DNA from: Lodderomyces elongisporus | Lineage: Eukaryota; Ascomycota; Pichiomycetes; Serinales; Debaryomycetaceae | Assembly: GCF_030384665.1 (NCBI RefSeq) | Contig: NC_083676.1 | Location: 496,001 to 560,000, forward strand | DNA length: 64,000 nt | Reading direction: 5' to 3' | In this document: positions 39,824 through 49,521 of the stretch, piece by piece | Layout of the letters: each line of letters opens with the position of its first letter | Numbering within the stretch: the stretch's first letter is position 1 | Notes under the pieces: model-generated | What the model was told of the DNA's origin: nothing | What the model saw: the letters and a program-made list of their open reading frames with translations, nothing else | The model's database searches: none | Made by a program: the position numbers and the translations under genes

Positions 39824-40768
39824 ATGAGTAATCCCTACCAGCAACTGTCGTATCCGGCTCAAGGCCAGAGCCAAAACGCTTATGAAATGAGCAATGTCGC
39901 ACACTCAACAAGCAACTACAACTACAACAACAACACCAACAACAACTACGACTCCAAACAGTACTCATCGTCCAATGAGGATGACTTTGTCCAGTTTATG
40001 AATGAGATCCAAGACATCAATGCCCAGTTGGACAATTACTCACAGTTGATCAACTTGATCGACAATAAGCAAAAATCATTCTTGTACAATATCGATTTGA
40101 ACGACGAGGACACCGAATACTCATCAAAACAGCTCGATAGCTTAGTGGGCGAAGCACAATCAATCCAATTGGACTTGAAAACCCGCATCAAAAACGTACA
40201 GTACCAAGCAATAACATCAAAAGACCAAACTAAAGTCGACCAAGCCGAAACATCCAGAAAAAGATTCTTGGACCTTATCCAAGACTACAGATTGATTGAA
40301 GCAAAAAACAAGGAACAATCAAAAGAACAAAGCGCTAGACAATACCAAATAATCAAACCAGACGCCACTCAAGAAGAAATCAACGCGGTAGTCGAAGACG
40401 GCGGAACCCAATACTTTCAACAAGCTTTGTTGCAAAGCAACCGAAGAGGCGAAGCTCGCTCAGTATTGGATGAAGTCCAAGTAAGACACCGTGAATTATT
40501 GAAATTGGAAAAAACTATGGCTGAATTGACCCAGTTATTCCACGATATGGAAGAATTGGTGATTGAACAAGACCAACCAATACAACAAATCGAAGAACAA
40601 GTCGCTACTGCACAACACGATATCGAACAAGGTGTAGGTCACACCGATAAGGCAGTCACTAGCGCCAGATCAGCTAGAAAGAAGAAATTATGGTGTTTGG
40701 CCATTGTTATCATATGTATCATTATTGTTGTTGTTATCATCGCCGCCTACTTTGGCTCAAAGAACTAA
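39824..40768 (+). CDS. SSO2: Plasma-membrane Qa-SNARE (syntaxin), Sso1/2 type
   Basis: Target SNARE for fusion of secretory vesicles with the plasma membrane, acting with Sec9 and Snc1/2. 314 residues. An Asn/Tyr/Gln-rich N-terminus (1-50), the three-helix Habc domain (about 52-180; DDFVQFMNEIQDINAQL, IQDYRLIEAKNKEQSKEQSARQYQI), the SNARE motif (about 210-275; HDMEELVIEQDQPIQQIEEQV) and a C-terminal anchor rich in Ile/Val after the basic ARSARKKK. The zero-layer Gln is in ELVIEQD. CUG-clade yeasts usually have one SSO gene, often called SSO2; whether a second copy exists elsewhere cannot be seen. Confidence 0.92.
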   Translation: MSNPYQQLSYPAQGQSQNAYEMSNVAHSTSNYNYNNNTNNNYDSKQYSSSNEDDFVQFMNEIQDINAQLDNYSQLINLIDNKQKSFLYNIDLNDEDTEYSSKQLDSLVGEAQSIQLDLKTRIKNVQYQAITSKDQTKVDQAETSRKRFLDLIQDYRLIEAKNKEQSKEQSARQYQIIKPDATQEEINAVVEDGGTQYFQQALLQSNRRGEARSVLDEVQVRHRELLKLEKTMAELTQLFHDMEELVIEQDQPIQQIEEQVATAQHDIEQGVGHTDKAVTSARSARKKKLWCLAIVIICIIIVVVIIAAYFGSKN

Positions 40769-40913
40769 TTCTAATAATAATACTAATAATATTAGTAGTA
40801 GTAATAATACTATGGAGAAGAGACAACAACAACAGAAGAAGAAGAAGAAGAAGAAGAGGAAAAACATTTTACTAATTTTTACACAAAAGACGCAAAAAGA
40901 AAAAAGGGATTAT

Positions 40914-40955
40914 CCTTGTATTTATACTTGTATTTATACTTGTATTTATACTTGT
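40914..40955. repeat. CTTGTATTTATA 12-mer repeat
   Basis: Three tandem copies plus a partial, in the 3' region of the SSO gene. Confidence 0.85.
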
Positions 40956-41613
40956 ACATGTATCAGTATCAGCACAAGTATAAGAATAGATAGAAAATTT
41001 TTGATCGCTATCTTGAACTATTAATTGGCAAATCATTTTTCAAGAATGCAAGCGAGCAAAAGAACAAGAGGAAGTAAATAGACGATTTTTCCCTTTCTTT
41101 TTTTTTTCCTTAATTCGTTTTTTGCAGACCAGGTTGAATCTTCATGCTATAGTCCTTTATTTTTAACTTTAATTCACATTTTATAAATTCAAGACCTTTT
41201 TTGTTAATTTCTTCTTTTTTTTTTTCTTTGCTTTCTTTTTAAGTTTTTACTTTTCAAATTTTTACTTTTCCGTATTTGCTTTGAATCTTTTCAACCTACA
41301 TGGTCACGCCTATATTAAACTTTCACACCTTGTTCTTTGATTTTCTTTTGGATTTCAATTCGCTCTCCCACTCTAGCTTGGCTTATTTCAACGTGTGTAA
41401 AAAAAAATACACATAACAAAAATGTGGAATTTGCTGAGAAAAACTGGAGTCAACTACAATATGACCCACTATCCACTTGCTATCACCATACGATTCTTCA
41501 ATTTGTCAATATGGGAATTTACAAGTTGTTCTTATTCAAGAACGTGTAGATAAACTTGGGGCTGATATAAAATATGTAAAGTGGTAGCATCGTCGCATCT
41601 CCTTTTCCTTAGT

Positions 41614-41628
41614 GCGATGGAATTTTTC
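41614..41628. promoter_or_regulatory. PAC-like/RRPE-like bases upstream of NOP7
   Basis: GCGATGG directly joined to GAATTTTTC, 185-200 bp before the ATG, resembling the ribosome-biogenesis PAC and RRPE pair. Neither is a perfect match. Confidence 0.35.
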
Positions 41629-41811
41629 TACCGTATCATGGAGAGATGCCCTACTTGATATTTTTTTTTTTCTTCCTTCTTTCTTTTCGTAATTTCCTTG
41701 CTTTTTTTAATTCAAATCTTCAATAAACACTTGATAATAGCTTTAGATCCTATTTATACCAGCTTCCTTACCATAGCGACCAGTAAATAGCAGTGTAAAC
41801 ACAACTCGACA

Positions 41812-43692
41812 ATGGGGAAAATAAAGAAAAGAGCCACCTCCGGTAATGCGAAGAACTTTATCACAAGAACACAAGCCATCAAAAAGTTACAAGTCTCCTT
41901 AGCTGATTTCCGTCGACTTTGTATCTTTAAAGGTATCTATCCAAGAGAACCACGTAATAAAAAGAAAGCCAACAAGGGATCAACTGCGCCAGTGACATTC
42001 TACTATGCCAAAGATATCCACTATTTACTCCATGAACCTGTCTTGGACAAATTTAGACAACACAAGACTTTTGCCAAAAAATTGCAACGTGCTTTGGGTA
42101 AAGGTGAAATCTCATCTGCAGCAAAACTCGACGCTAATAGACCAAAATATACGTTGAACCACATTATCAAAGAGAGATACCCAACATTCCTTGATGCTTT
42201 AAGAGACCTCGATGACCCATTAAACATGTTGTTCCTTTTTAGCAATATGCCAGCTATCGATAAGGTCAGCACAAAGATCATTGCTGATGCAGAGAAATTG
42301 TGCAATTATTGGCTTGCTTACGTATCAAAGGAAAGATTATTGAAGAAGATGTTTGTTAGTATCAAAGGTGTTTACTACCAAGCTACCATAAAGGGACAGG
42401 AAGTGAGATGGTTGATTCCTTACAAGTTTCCCACCAATATCCCAACGGATGTTGATTTCAGGATCATGTTGACATTTTTGGAATTCTACTCCACCTTGTT
42501 GAACTTTGTCCTTTACAAACTATACAATGAGTCTGGGTTGATTTACCCTCCTCATATTGATATTGCCAAGTTGAAAGCAGCTGGCGGATTAAGCAGTTAT
42601 GTCTTGCAATCCAAGGATGGAAAAAATGTGGCTATATTGCAAAAAAAGCAAGACGATGCTGGCAGCAATGTCGAAGGAAAGGAATTATCCTCGGCCGAAC
42701 TCAAGAAAGCTATCAAAGCTGATAAAGACCAAAAGGATCAAGACACAATTGAAGATGCCGAAGAAGTAACGGAACCAACTGTTGAAGAGACTGAGTTGGA
42801 TGAATTTCAGAATGGAACTACAAACAATGCTGTAGACACATTGGTCCAACCTTCGCAGTTCTCCTCACCTACATCTCAATTATTCTCGAAATTCATTTTT
42901 TTCATTGGAAGAGAAGTGCCACTTGACATTCTTGAATTTGTTATTTTGTCATGCGGTGGTAAAGTAATCTCCGAAATCAGCCTTGATGACTTGAAGCTTA
43001 ATGACCCAAAGCTTTATGCGTCACTAGACCTCAACTCCATAACACACCAAATCAGTGATAGAAAGAAGATTTTGCAGAAAGTACCTGGTCGTACATACAT
43101 TCAACCACAATGGGTATTTGATAGTATCAATAAGGGTGAGTTGGTCAGTGTAGGAGATTATGCTCCTGGTGAGACCTTGCCACCGCATTTGTCACCATGG
43201 GGCGATGCCGGTGGATATGATCCAAACGCCAAAGCTCAGGTCACAGCAGAAGGTGAGGAAGCAGAAGGTGCAGCTGAAGAAGAAGAAGAGGAGGAGGAGG
43301 AGGATGAGGAAGAAGAAGAAGAAGAAGAAGAGATTGAAGTTGCTGATGGTGACGAGGACCAGGATGACGAGGAGGAAGAGGAAATCGAGGATGAAGACCT
43401 CAAGGCTCAGAAAGAACTCGAGATGGAGGTTGCAGGAAAGAAATTCTCCGAATTGCAGAATGCAGAAGAAGGATCGAAACAGAAGAAACAAAAGAAGAAT
43501 GCTTCTACTAAAGCAGCCTTAACACCGGAAGAAGAAGCTAAGGAATTGGCAAAGATTATGATGACAAATAAGCAAAAGAAATTGTACAAGAAGATGCAAT
43601 ACGGTATCGAAAAGAAAACAAATAGGGTCGATGAGTTGACAAAAAAAAGAAAACAGTTGGAGAAGAAAAAGAAGCAATTGAAAGATGTTTAA
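41812..43692 (+). CDS. NOP7: Pescadillo homolog Nop7
   Basis: 60S ribosome biogenesis factor of the Nop7-Erb1-Ytm1 complex, needed for 27S pre-rRNA processing. 626 residues (605 in S. cerevisiae). The pescadillo N-domain is at about 1-280 ([30 protein letters not shown] near residue 20). A BRCT domain spans about 356-442 ([14 protein letters not shown] ... [15 protein letters not shown]). An acidic Glu/Asp region at about 475-535 and a Lys-rich coiled-coil tail follow. Convergent with the alcohol dehydrogenase gene, 160 bp apart. Confidence 0.96.
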   Translation: MGKIKKRATSGNAKNFITRTQAIKKLQVSLADFRRLCIFKGIYPREPRNKKKANKGSTAPVTFYYAKDIHYLLHEPVLDKFRQHKTFAKKLQRALGKGEISSAAKLDANRPKYTLNHIIKERYPTFLDALRDLDDPLNMLFLFSNMPAIDKVSTKIIADAEKLCNYWLAYVSKERLLKKMFVSIKGVYYQATIKGQEVRWLIPYKFPTNIPTDVDFRIMLTFLEFYSTLLNFVLYKLYNESGLIYPPHIDIAKLKAAGGLSSYVLQSKDGKNVAILQKKQDDAGSNVEGKELSSAELKKAIKADKDQKDQDTIEDAEEVTEPTVEETELDEFQNGTTNNAVDTLVQPSQFSSPTSQLFSKFIFFIGREVPLDILEFVILSCGGKVISEISLDDLKLNDPKLYASLDLNSITHQISDRKKILQKVPGRTYIQPQWVFDSINKGELVSVGDYAPGETLPPHLSPWGDAGGYDPNAKAQVTAEGEEAEGAAEEEEEEEEEDEEEEEEEEEIEVADGDEDQDDEEEEEIEDEDLKAQKELEMEVAGKKFSELQNAEEGSKQKKQKKNASTKAALTPEEEAKELAKIMMTNKQKKLYKKMQYGIEKKTNRVDELTKKRKQLEKKKKQLKDV

Positions 43693-43852
43693 AATAGTGT
43701 GTATCTACTAAAGTATAATTTGTTAGAGAAGAAGGAGAACAAGAATAAACAATACAATAAATAAATAAGTTATTTGATCAAAGTTTTTATTTTTTTTTCA
43801 TTTCTTTTTGGTCTGTACTTTTTCTCTATGCATAATTAAAAAAAATTATCGT

Positions 43853-45190
43853 TTATGGATGGAATACCACTCTACCTTTCAATTTGTTATCCCTCAACAA
43901 ATCTATGTAGCTAGGTAGTTCCTCCAACGAAGCAGAGGCCACGACGGGTGTAACTGCTCCCTTACTGATCAATGCAAACACTTCTTCCAACTCTGGAGAA
44001 GTACCCCAGAAACTACCCAAAACTCTGACTTCTCTTAAATTTATCGACAAAAGATTGATTTTTAATTCACTTGACGCTAAACCGACTGCAACAATACACC
44101 CTCTTGGCTTAATTAATTGTTGGCAAATGTCAAATGTTTCCTGTTTAGAAACAAAATCTAAACAAACATCAAACTGTACCACTTGGTCTTTCTCTGCATG
44201 CACTTCTTCTACCTTGTTCCCGTGGCTATATTCCCTGGACCAATTTAATGACTCAAGTTCCTTCCCATTGCTGCACACAAAGTCAGCTCCATACTTTTTA
44301 GCCTGTTCTCTAGCCTCTTCTTTTCCATCCAATACAGTGACTTTAAGCTGCATATTTTTAGCTAACTGCACAGCATTGATACCCAATCCACCACATCCAA
44401 TAATTAAAACCTTCATACCAGGTTTGGCTCCAGTCATCTTTAATGCGTGATATGGCGATAATACTGCATCCGTAGCAATCGCCGCAACATCGAAAGAAAC
44501 GTCTTGCGGGATTCGCACGAGATCTCTCGATGGGTTACTTATGAGCAAGTATTGCTGAAATCCACCATCTGAACCTAGACCAATCCATTTCATCATTGCA
44601 TTGGGACACGTATTGGCAGAATCTGCACGACAGCTGGCGCAAGATGTACAATGATTTGTACCAAGAACGGCAACTCTATCTCCTACTTCAAACTTTGGCT
44701 TTTGTTCCATATTGGCGACAGCTGTAGCTGTAGTTGTGACTGGGTCAGTGCCAGTAACATTACTAGTGGTAGTTACCAGAGGGGTAGAATTGATGGAACA
44801 AATTGTTCCTGCTATTTCATGGCCCATGACATAATTGTCTCCACACGGGATTTCTCCATCTAAAATATGCAAATCTGAATGGCAAAGCCCTGCAGATTCG
44901 ATCCGGAGGAGAACTTCACCTGCTTTGGGCTGTGGTACTGGTATATCAGTACGATATACAAGTTTCCCCACAGATCTGGAATATATAAACGCGCTCTGAG
45001 TCGTGGGAACAGCGGGTGTAAAAGGTGGGTTGTGTTCATCAGTTTCAGACAATACAGTGGTTTGATTTGTTGCCTCTGGCATCGGCAGATCTATTGTTAA
45101 TCTTGTCGATGTATTTTTTCTTGATGATTTAGCATCTTTCCTGGGTCTTGTGATTTTTGCAACCTTGGAAACTCTGGGGATGTTAGACAT
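43853..45190 (-). CDS. Zinc-dependent alcohol dehydrogenase family protein (MDR)
   Basis: Medium-chain dehydrogenase, NAD(P)-dependent oxidation or reduction of an alcohol/aldehyde; substrate unknown. Start taken at the ATG of MSNIPRVSK (445 residues). An in-frame ATG 27 codons earlier would add a Phe/Leu/Pro repeat encoded by the AAAAGGC tandem repeat, which looks like leader sequence. Catalytic zinc site Cys103 in GLCHSDLH and His124-Glu125 in MGHE; structural zinc cysteines 181, 184, 187 and 195; Rossmann GCGGLG. A Ser/Thr-rich N-terminal extension (1-65), with basic residues at 10-30, could be a targeting sequence, and a Thr-rich insertion (about 134-160) lies before the structural zinc loop. 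Both are unusual for ADH1-type enzymes. In S. cerevisiae nothing of this kind lies between NOP7 and SRB5. Confidence 0.85.
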   Translation of the reverse strand: MSNIPRVSKVAKITRPRKDAKSSRKNTSTRLTIDLPMPEATNQTTVLSETDEHNPPFTPAVPTTQSAFIYSRSVGKLVYRTDIPVPQPKAGEVLLRIESAGLCHSDLHILDGEIPCGDNYVMGHEIAGTICSINSTPLVTTTSNVTGTDPVTTTATAVANMEQKPKFEVGDRVAVLGTNHCTSCASCRADSANTCPNAMMKWIGLGSDGGFQQYLLISNPSRDLVRIPQDVSFDVAAIATDAVLSPYHALKMTGAKPGMKVLIIGCGGLGINAVQLAKNMQLKVTVLDGKEEAREQAKKYGADFVCSNGKELESLNWSREYSHGNKVEEVHAEKDQVVQFDVCLDFVSKQETFDICQQLIKPRGCIVAVGLASSELKINLLSINLREVRVLGSFWGTSPELEEVFALISKGAVTPVVASASLEELPSYIDLLRDNKLKGRVVFHP

Positions 45191-46333
45191 GATTACTTTG
45201 TAGAATATGGTGATTCGAACAAAAAAAAAAGGGCAAAAGGCAAAAGGTAAAAGGCAAAAGGCAAAAGGCAAAAGAGAAAAGAGGAAAGAGGAAAAAAAAA
45301 GGAGTTCAATGTAATTATGGGAAATGGCAAGAATGTTTTATATTAAAATGGCTATAAATGAGACAATTACTCAATCAACAAATCGGGATCAAAAGTCTAG
45401 GCTCAATAGGCTGAGACACAAGAAGGGGGGAATGGGAGTTTCTTCACCTTCTTTTGCGTTAAAGCCGAGTATCACCAAAATTAAGAATAGCCGGTGACAC
45501 ATATTTTTTTCTTTTTCAATTCAATTCAACTTGAGTTATTTAACTTGTATTTATAATTTTATATGTAAGTATGTATATATTCATACTTGTAATTATATGT
45601 GTATTGATATTCAGTTGTACAACTTTCATGCCATTGTACAATAACGTTTCACCTCCTTCTCAGCTAAAGTCACAACCCCTTATTTCCATTTTAATAATTT
45701 CAAATTTAGTTTACATGTAATAAGATGTAATAAACAAATGTATGGAAACATGGAACAATCATTAGTTTTAGTTACACTAAACCGATAACACATCATGGGT
45801 AAAGTCTTTAGCGTGTCGTCTTCAACGTATGATAATTTTTCGTTTCTTTTTTCTTTTTCTTTCTTTCTTTCTTTTTGCTTCCTTTGAACGATTTTGTCCT
45901 CTTTCACATCCTTCCGAGGCTCTACTTCCGGAGTTCCATTTGACTATTTTCTTTGCTCCACCCTGCCATCTAAAAAGTCTTTGATTTGAAAAGTACAAAG
46001 TTTCACGGATTTGGCTATCTCTTTTTCGGCGCTGTTTAAAAAAGAAAAAAAAAAACAAAAAATGGTTCCATTACATAGCAGAATAAGTGAATCTGAGCTC
46101 AATCAATTCAATGGAAAATAAAAGCTTTTGTCTTTCATTACTTCTCTGTTCATTTGATACTTTGAAACGAAAGAAAATAGTCAAAAAAAGAAAATCAAAA
46201 AACCAAAAAAGTAAAAGCTGGAGAGGGTGATAGGGAATGAGAAAAAAGGAAGATGTGTCTATAATGTCCACGCTGTATAGTATATTAGTCAACCTCTGAT
46301 ACAATTAGTACTATGTATCACTAGCTGAATCGT
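45191..46333. other. Intergenic, ADH promoter to SRB5 3' end
   Basis: No gene recognised. AAAAGGC repeats (45229-45277) immediately upstream of the ADH gene, TATGTA/TA-rich run (45560-45605), A-tracts. Short antisense frames (45680-46304) are Lys- or Phe-rich simple sequence. Confidence 0.5.
45229..45277. repeat. AAAAGGC heptamer tandem repeat
   Basis: About six to seven units of GGCAAAA (one as GGTAAAA), ending 39 bp before the chosen ADH start codon. Confidence 0.9.
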
Positions 46334-47461
46334 TTATTTAATAGGGTTTGATACCCTCGAGTCTAAATACATACGGTCAGGGATCTCCAACACAAAAAGA
46401 CCTTTTAAAAAATCTTTCAAATGAGCCAAATCTTTGACACCTTGATTGATTTGGTCGATGTCTGTAGACTTTGAGACATTTATGTAGCATTTGATCTGGA
46501 AAGTGTTTGACTCGTCTAGTAATTTCAACTTGATTCCATCCAGATTGTCCTTTGGAGCGTGGTCATCTCTAATGAAAAGCTTGAATAGTTCAATAACTAT
46601 ATCCCCATAGAAGAACCTTACACCCTTGACCCAATATTGGTTAATAACGGAGTAGCCAAGGTCATTTAAAAAAACCAAGAATGAATCATTTCTTCGGCGA
46701 GGCTTTGGTGGCACGGACTCTGCTTTAATTTTTTGCTCAACAATGTCAATATCCATTGAATCTGAGCCGTCTGTGTTCAAGTCTTTATTCGATTCGGCCA
46801 TTTTTTCCTCTTTGATTGTACTCTCATTCAGCCCCAGTATAGGTTTCAATTCCTGTTTTGATTCTATACCCAGTTCCTGACCAGCTTGCTGTATGGCTTC
46901 TGCACCATCGATGCTAGCAGTTTTTGGTGGAACGGCAACATGTGTATGCACTAATGTACTCGAATATATAGTTTGCTGCAGGCATACTTGGTTCTTCCCC
47001 GCAATTGGAATATCTCCAATTTGCAAAGTCCACACTTTTTCTCTTCCAAACTGGCTTTGTTCACCATTTTTGTATCCCAGTGCTGTAAAGAATTCACCTC
47101 TTTCTCTTTGTCTCTTCTTCTCTGCATCATCATCTTCTTCTTCTTCTACTACTTCCTCTTCGACAAACAATTTTTTTGCTGTTATCTCGCTCTTTCCATC
47201 TAATTTGCTTTCAATAACTGGGAGAGAAATGTCAAAGGGGTAATCTTGCCATGTGGTGATACATTTCATGTAATGCTGCTCAATCTGATTTATCTTTCCT
47301 GCCTTCACTTGTGGCTTGAAAACATGGTTTGGTTTAGTTATTAGAGTGTATGTCGAGATTTCTTGAGGCTCGAGCTGACCAGTTATTGCTTGTAGTGTAG
47401 CCACTGCTTGCAAATAATTAGCATGGGGAATAGACGAAACAAGAAATAATTGATGCACCAT
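46334..47461 (-). CDS. SRB5: Mediator head subunit Med18 (Srb5)
   Basis: Subunit of the Mediator head module, paired with Med20, for RNA polymerase II initiation and termination. 375 residues (307 in S. cerevisiae). The N-terminus MVHQLFLVSSIPHANYLQA and the C-terminal block CYINVSKSTDIDQINQGVKDL ... FVLEIPDRMYLDSRVSNP are characteristic of Med18. In between are an acidic Glu/Asp loop (about 100-120) and a Lys/Glu/Asp-rich loop (about 205-255); the barrel strand WTLQIGDIPIAGKNQVCLQQTI lies between them. The gene precedes VMA21, matching YGR104C-YGR105W order. Confidence 0.9.
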   Translation of the reverse strand: MVHQLFLVSSIPHANYLQAVATLQAITGQLEPQEISTYTLITKPNHVFKPQVKAGKINQIEQHYMKCITTWQDYPFDISLPVIESKLDGKSEITAKKLFVEEEVVEEEEDDDAEKKRQRERGEFFTALGYKNGEQSQFGREKVWTLQIGDIPIAGKNQVCLQQTIYSSTLVHTHVAVPPKTASIDGAEAIQQAGQELGIESKQELKPILGLNESTIKEEKMAESNKDLNTDGSDSMDIDIVEQKIKAESVPPKPRRRNDSFLVFLNDLGYSVINQYWVKGVRFFYGDIVIELFKLFIRDDHAPKDNLDGIKLKLLDESNTFQIKCYINVSKSTDIDQINQGVKDLAHLKDFLKGLFVLEIPDRMYLDSRVSNPIK

Positions 47462-47579
47462 AGAGTTGAAAGAAGGTGGTGAAAAATAGGGGGAAGGAAA
47501 GTGCTTTGTATTAAGGATTAATTAAAGATAAAAAAATAGTGTATGTTGTAAATACGTTGTAGTTGAAATAGTGGTATAA

Positions 47580-47690
47580 TGATAATGGTTGCTGTAGTTG
47601 TTGTAGTTGTTGTTGCTGCTGCTGTTGTAGTTGTTGTTGTTGTCGTTGCTGCTGCTGTTGTAGTTGTTGTAGTTGTTGTTGTGGCTATTT
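47580..47690. repeat. GTTGTT(GCT)n trinucleotide repeat
   Basis: About 110 bp of GTTGTA/GTTGTT/GCTGCT triplets, with an internal duplication, between the SRB5 start and the VMA21 stop. All frames through it are simple sequence, so it is not coding. Confidence 0.9.
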
Positions 47691-47736
47691 GTTGTTCGTT
47701 GTTTTGTCGACCGCTGGTGATGCGCATGCTTCTTCC

Positions 47737-48056
47737 CTACAAATGTTTTTTGCTCTCAAATTTTTCAGCCAGTTCGTCTGATGGAGCCAATTGAGATGTG
47801 TCCTCATTAAAAGCAACCACAATAAACCCAATGAGTACTACGTTTGCTGCAAATGCACTCAACCCGCCGCTTATTATACTATTGGATGTAAAAAATTGAA
47901 CAGTAAAAAATGTAGTCAACGGGAAGATGATCATGAGCGCAGTAAAAATCATTAATTTCTGTACTACAGATCTATAAAGCAAAAACTGTTAGTAAACATC
48001 GCCCTCAATTTCATCCGAGCTCAAAAATATCATACATACTTTGGAATGTCTGCCAT
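47737..48056 (-). CDS. VMA21: V-ATPase assembly chaperone Vma21 (one intron)
   Basis: Small ER membrane protein that helps assemble the V-ATPase Vo sector and escorts it out of the ER. Two exons: 48056-48040 (17 nt, ATGGCAGACATTCCAAA) and 47971-47737, giving 83 residues starting [15 protein letters not shown]. Two hydrophobic helices (about 13-33 and 41-62) with the family block [25 protein letters not shown]. It ends in KKHL, a KKXX dilysine ER-retrieval signal as in S. cerevisiae Vma21. Without the intron the frame has no ATG near the right place. Divergent from VOA1, which codes for its partner in assembly. Confidence 0.93.
47972..48039 (-). other. Intron of VMA21 (68 nt)
   Basis: 5' splice site GTATGT after codon position 2 of Lys6, perfect branch site TACTAAC at 47994-47988, and 3' splice site TATAG at 47976-47972. 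The 15-nt gap from branch site to acceptor is typical of short yeast introns. Confidence 0.92.
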
Positions 48057-48460
48057 CTTTAATTTGAATATTAACGTTTCTCTTAAGATGTTGAAGATTT
48101 TTATCAAGTTGTTTATTTGGGTAAAAACTGATCTTGCTAATCAATACGTATATTGATAGGATATTTTTTAAATGTAATTGGCGGCACGAATTTCAACTCT
48201 TTTGTTTTTTTCTCCTCCATTTATCGCGCACACCATCCAAGAGAAGTACTAATTTGTCTCACTGTTCAACTCGACCTTTGAATTGAGATTACCAAAGAAC
48301 ACTCGTCGACTTTATCTTCACCAAAATTCTCTCGCAAACACTCATCGACAAACACACATACACACATATATCCTAGGCCACACTGAACACTCAACAACCG
48401 CACATATTGTTTTTTTTTTCTTTATTCCAAGACCAATTAGATTAGAAGTGGATTCTCAAT
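48057..48460. other. Shared divergent promoter of VMA21 and VOA1
   Basis: 404 bp between the two start codons; no gene. T tract (48410-48424) in the VOA1 leader. Position suggests co-regulation of two V-ATPase assembly genes. Confidence 0.6.
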
Positions 48461-49333
48461 ATGCTATACAGTCTGCTAGTTGCAATTTGTGCACTTTACG
48501 TAACAACAGTGATTGCATTCGCCAACTCTGGTGCACTTCTTATAAGAAATAAAGCAATCGAAGGTGCCTATAAGCCAAAACACATTGAAAGAGCCCGTGA
48601 TGTCAAGCAAGCGTTAGTAGACTTAAAGGTGGGCGAGAATGATGATGAATATGTTGATGTATATCAATTGCGTTCAAACGACTGGGATTCCTCATTATTG
48701 AACGAGGAACACCAAACAATCAATATACCTGCAGTAATTTACAAAAATATCGAGGAGCTTGATGGTTTCAGCAAAACATTCAGTGGTAAATCTGTAAAAA
48801 TATTGAGCAAAGATGAGATTCGCAATTTGCTTAATTCAAAAGATCTGTCCTTTATTGTTCAGGTAATACCCACATTTGATGCACCTTCAATTAAAGATAA
48901 GATTGAAGAGAAAATTATCAATTTATACAACAATGAAGACACCATAATTGTTGCTGCGAAAAGGGAAGATACGCAAGAAGTAACAGATGACAATGATGAT
49001 GAAAACGAATCTGCAGCGGACACTGTGAAACTTGAACAGGAAATTGAGAATGATTTTGCCATGGCAGAGAAGTTGGCTGCTGAAGAGGATAAACTAAATG
49101 ATAATCCAGTCACCATTTTAGGTGAAGATGTTCCTGGAGAGAATAGCACAACGACAAAGCCAAACAATTTGTTCACCAATTATCAGTTTTTCACGTCTGG
49201 AATTTGGTCAGGAATAATTGTTTCTGGATTCTTGTTGGCTATCTTGTATACTGCCATCAGTTGGATTGCTTCACTAGAAATCACATACTCCTCATTTGAA
49301 AAGCAAGTTGATTTTGACAAAAAAAACGAGTAA
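48461..49333 (+). CDS. VOA1: V0-ATPase assembly factor Voa1 (Ac45/Big1-like)
   Basis: ER membrane protein acting with Vma21 in Vo assembly. 290 residues (265 in S. cerevisiae). Signal peptide 1-20; a luminal domain to about 235 with an acidic stretch (about 170-200); a transmembrane segment at about 245-265 (GIIVSGFLLAILYTAISWI) followed by the family's LEITYSSFEKQ. The C-terminus is KKNE, a KKXX dilysine signal. The sequence also resembles Big1, but adjacency to VMA21 (YGR105W-YGR106C in S. cerevisiae) favours Voa1. Confidence 0.82.
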   Translation: MLYSLLVAICALYVTTVIAFANSGALLIRNKAIEGAYKPKHIERARDVKQALVDLKVGENDDEYVDVYQLRSNDWDSSLLNEEHQTINIPAVIYKNIEELDGFSKTFSGKSVKILSKDEIRNLLNSKDLSFIVQVIPTFDAPSIKDKIEEKIINLYNNEDTIIVAAKREDTQEVTDDNDDENESAADTVKLEQEIENDFAMAEKLAAEEDKLNDNPVTILGEDVPGENSTTTKPNNLFTNYQFFTSGIWSGIIVSGFLLAILYTAISWIASLEITYSSFEKQVDFDKKNE

Positions 49334-49375
49334 ATTACATGAGAGATGCTGATATTAATACAAGTATACATGTGG

Positions 49376-49448
49376 CTGTGCCTATGCCTGTTTCTGTGCC
49401 TGTGCCTGTGCCTATGCCTGTTTCTGTGCCTGTGCCTGTGCCTGTGTG
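49376..49448. repeat. CTGTGC hexamer minisatellite
   Basis: About 12 units of (T)GCCTGT with variants GCCTAT and TTTCTG, arranged as a larger duplicated block (CTATGCCTGTTTCTG occurs twice), in the 3' space between convergent VOA1 and ERG24. Confidence 0.9.
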
Positions 49449-49521
49449 CGTATTTAGGTTTATACATCTCTACATTTTTTGTATTTACGTATGTTTCAAA
49501 GCGCATTTGGATTCGACTATA

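Larger units (their letters stand above)
40769..41811. other. Intergenic, SSO 3' end to NOP7 promoter
   Basis: No gene recognised. AAT/AGT-rich (40770-40812) and GAA (40837-40862) microsatellites, three to four copies of ACTTGTATTTAT (40914-40955), then T-rich sequence. The right part has PAC-like and RRPE-like bases before NOP7. Confidence 0.5.

Noticed and set aside
45191..45271. N-terminal extension of the alcohol dehydrogenase
   Set aside because: Encoded by the AAAAGGC tandem repeat; Phe/Leu/Pro repeat without family support.
47579..47794. Val/Ala and Thr/Ala repeat frames near VMA21
   Set aside because: Translations of a GTT/GCT trinucleotide repeat.
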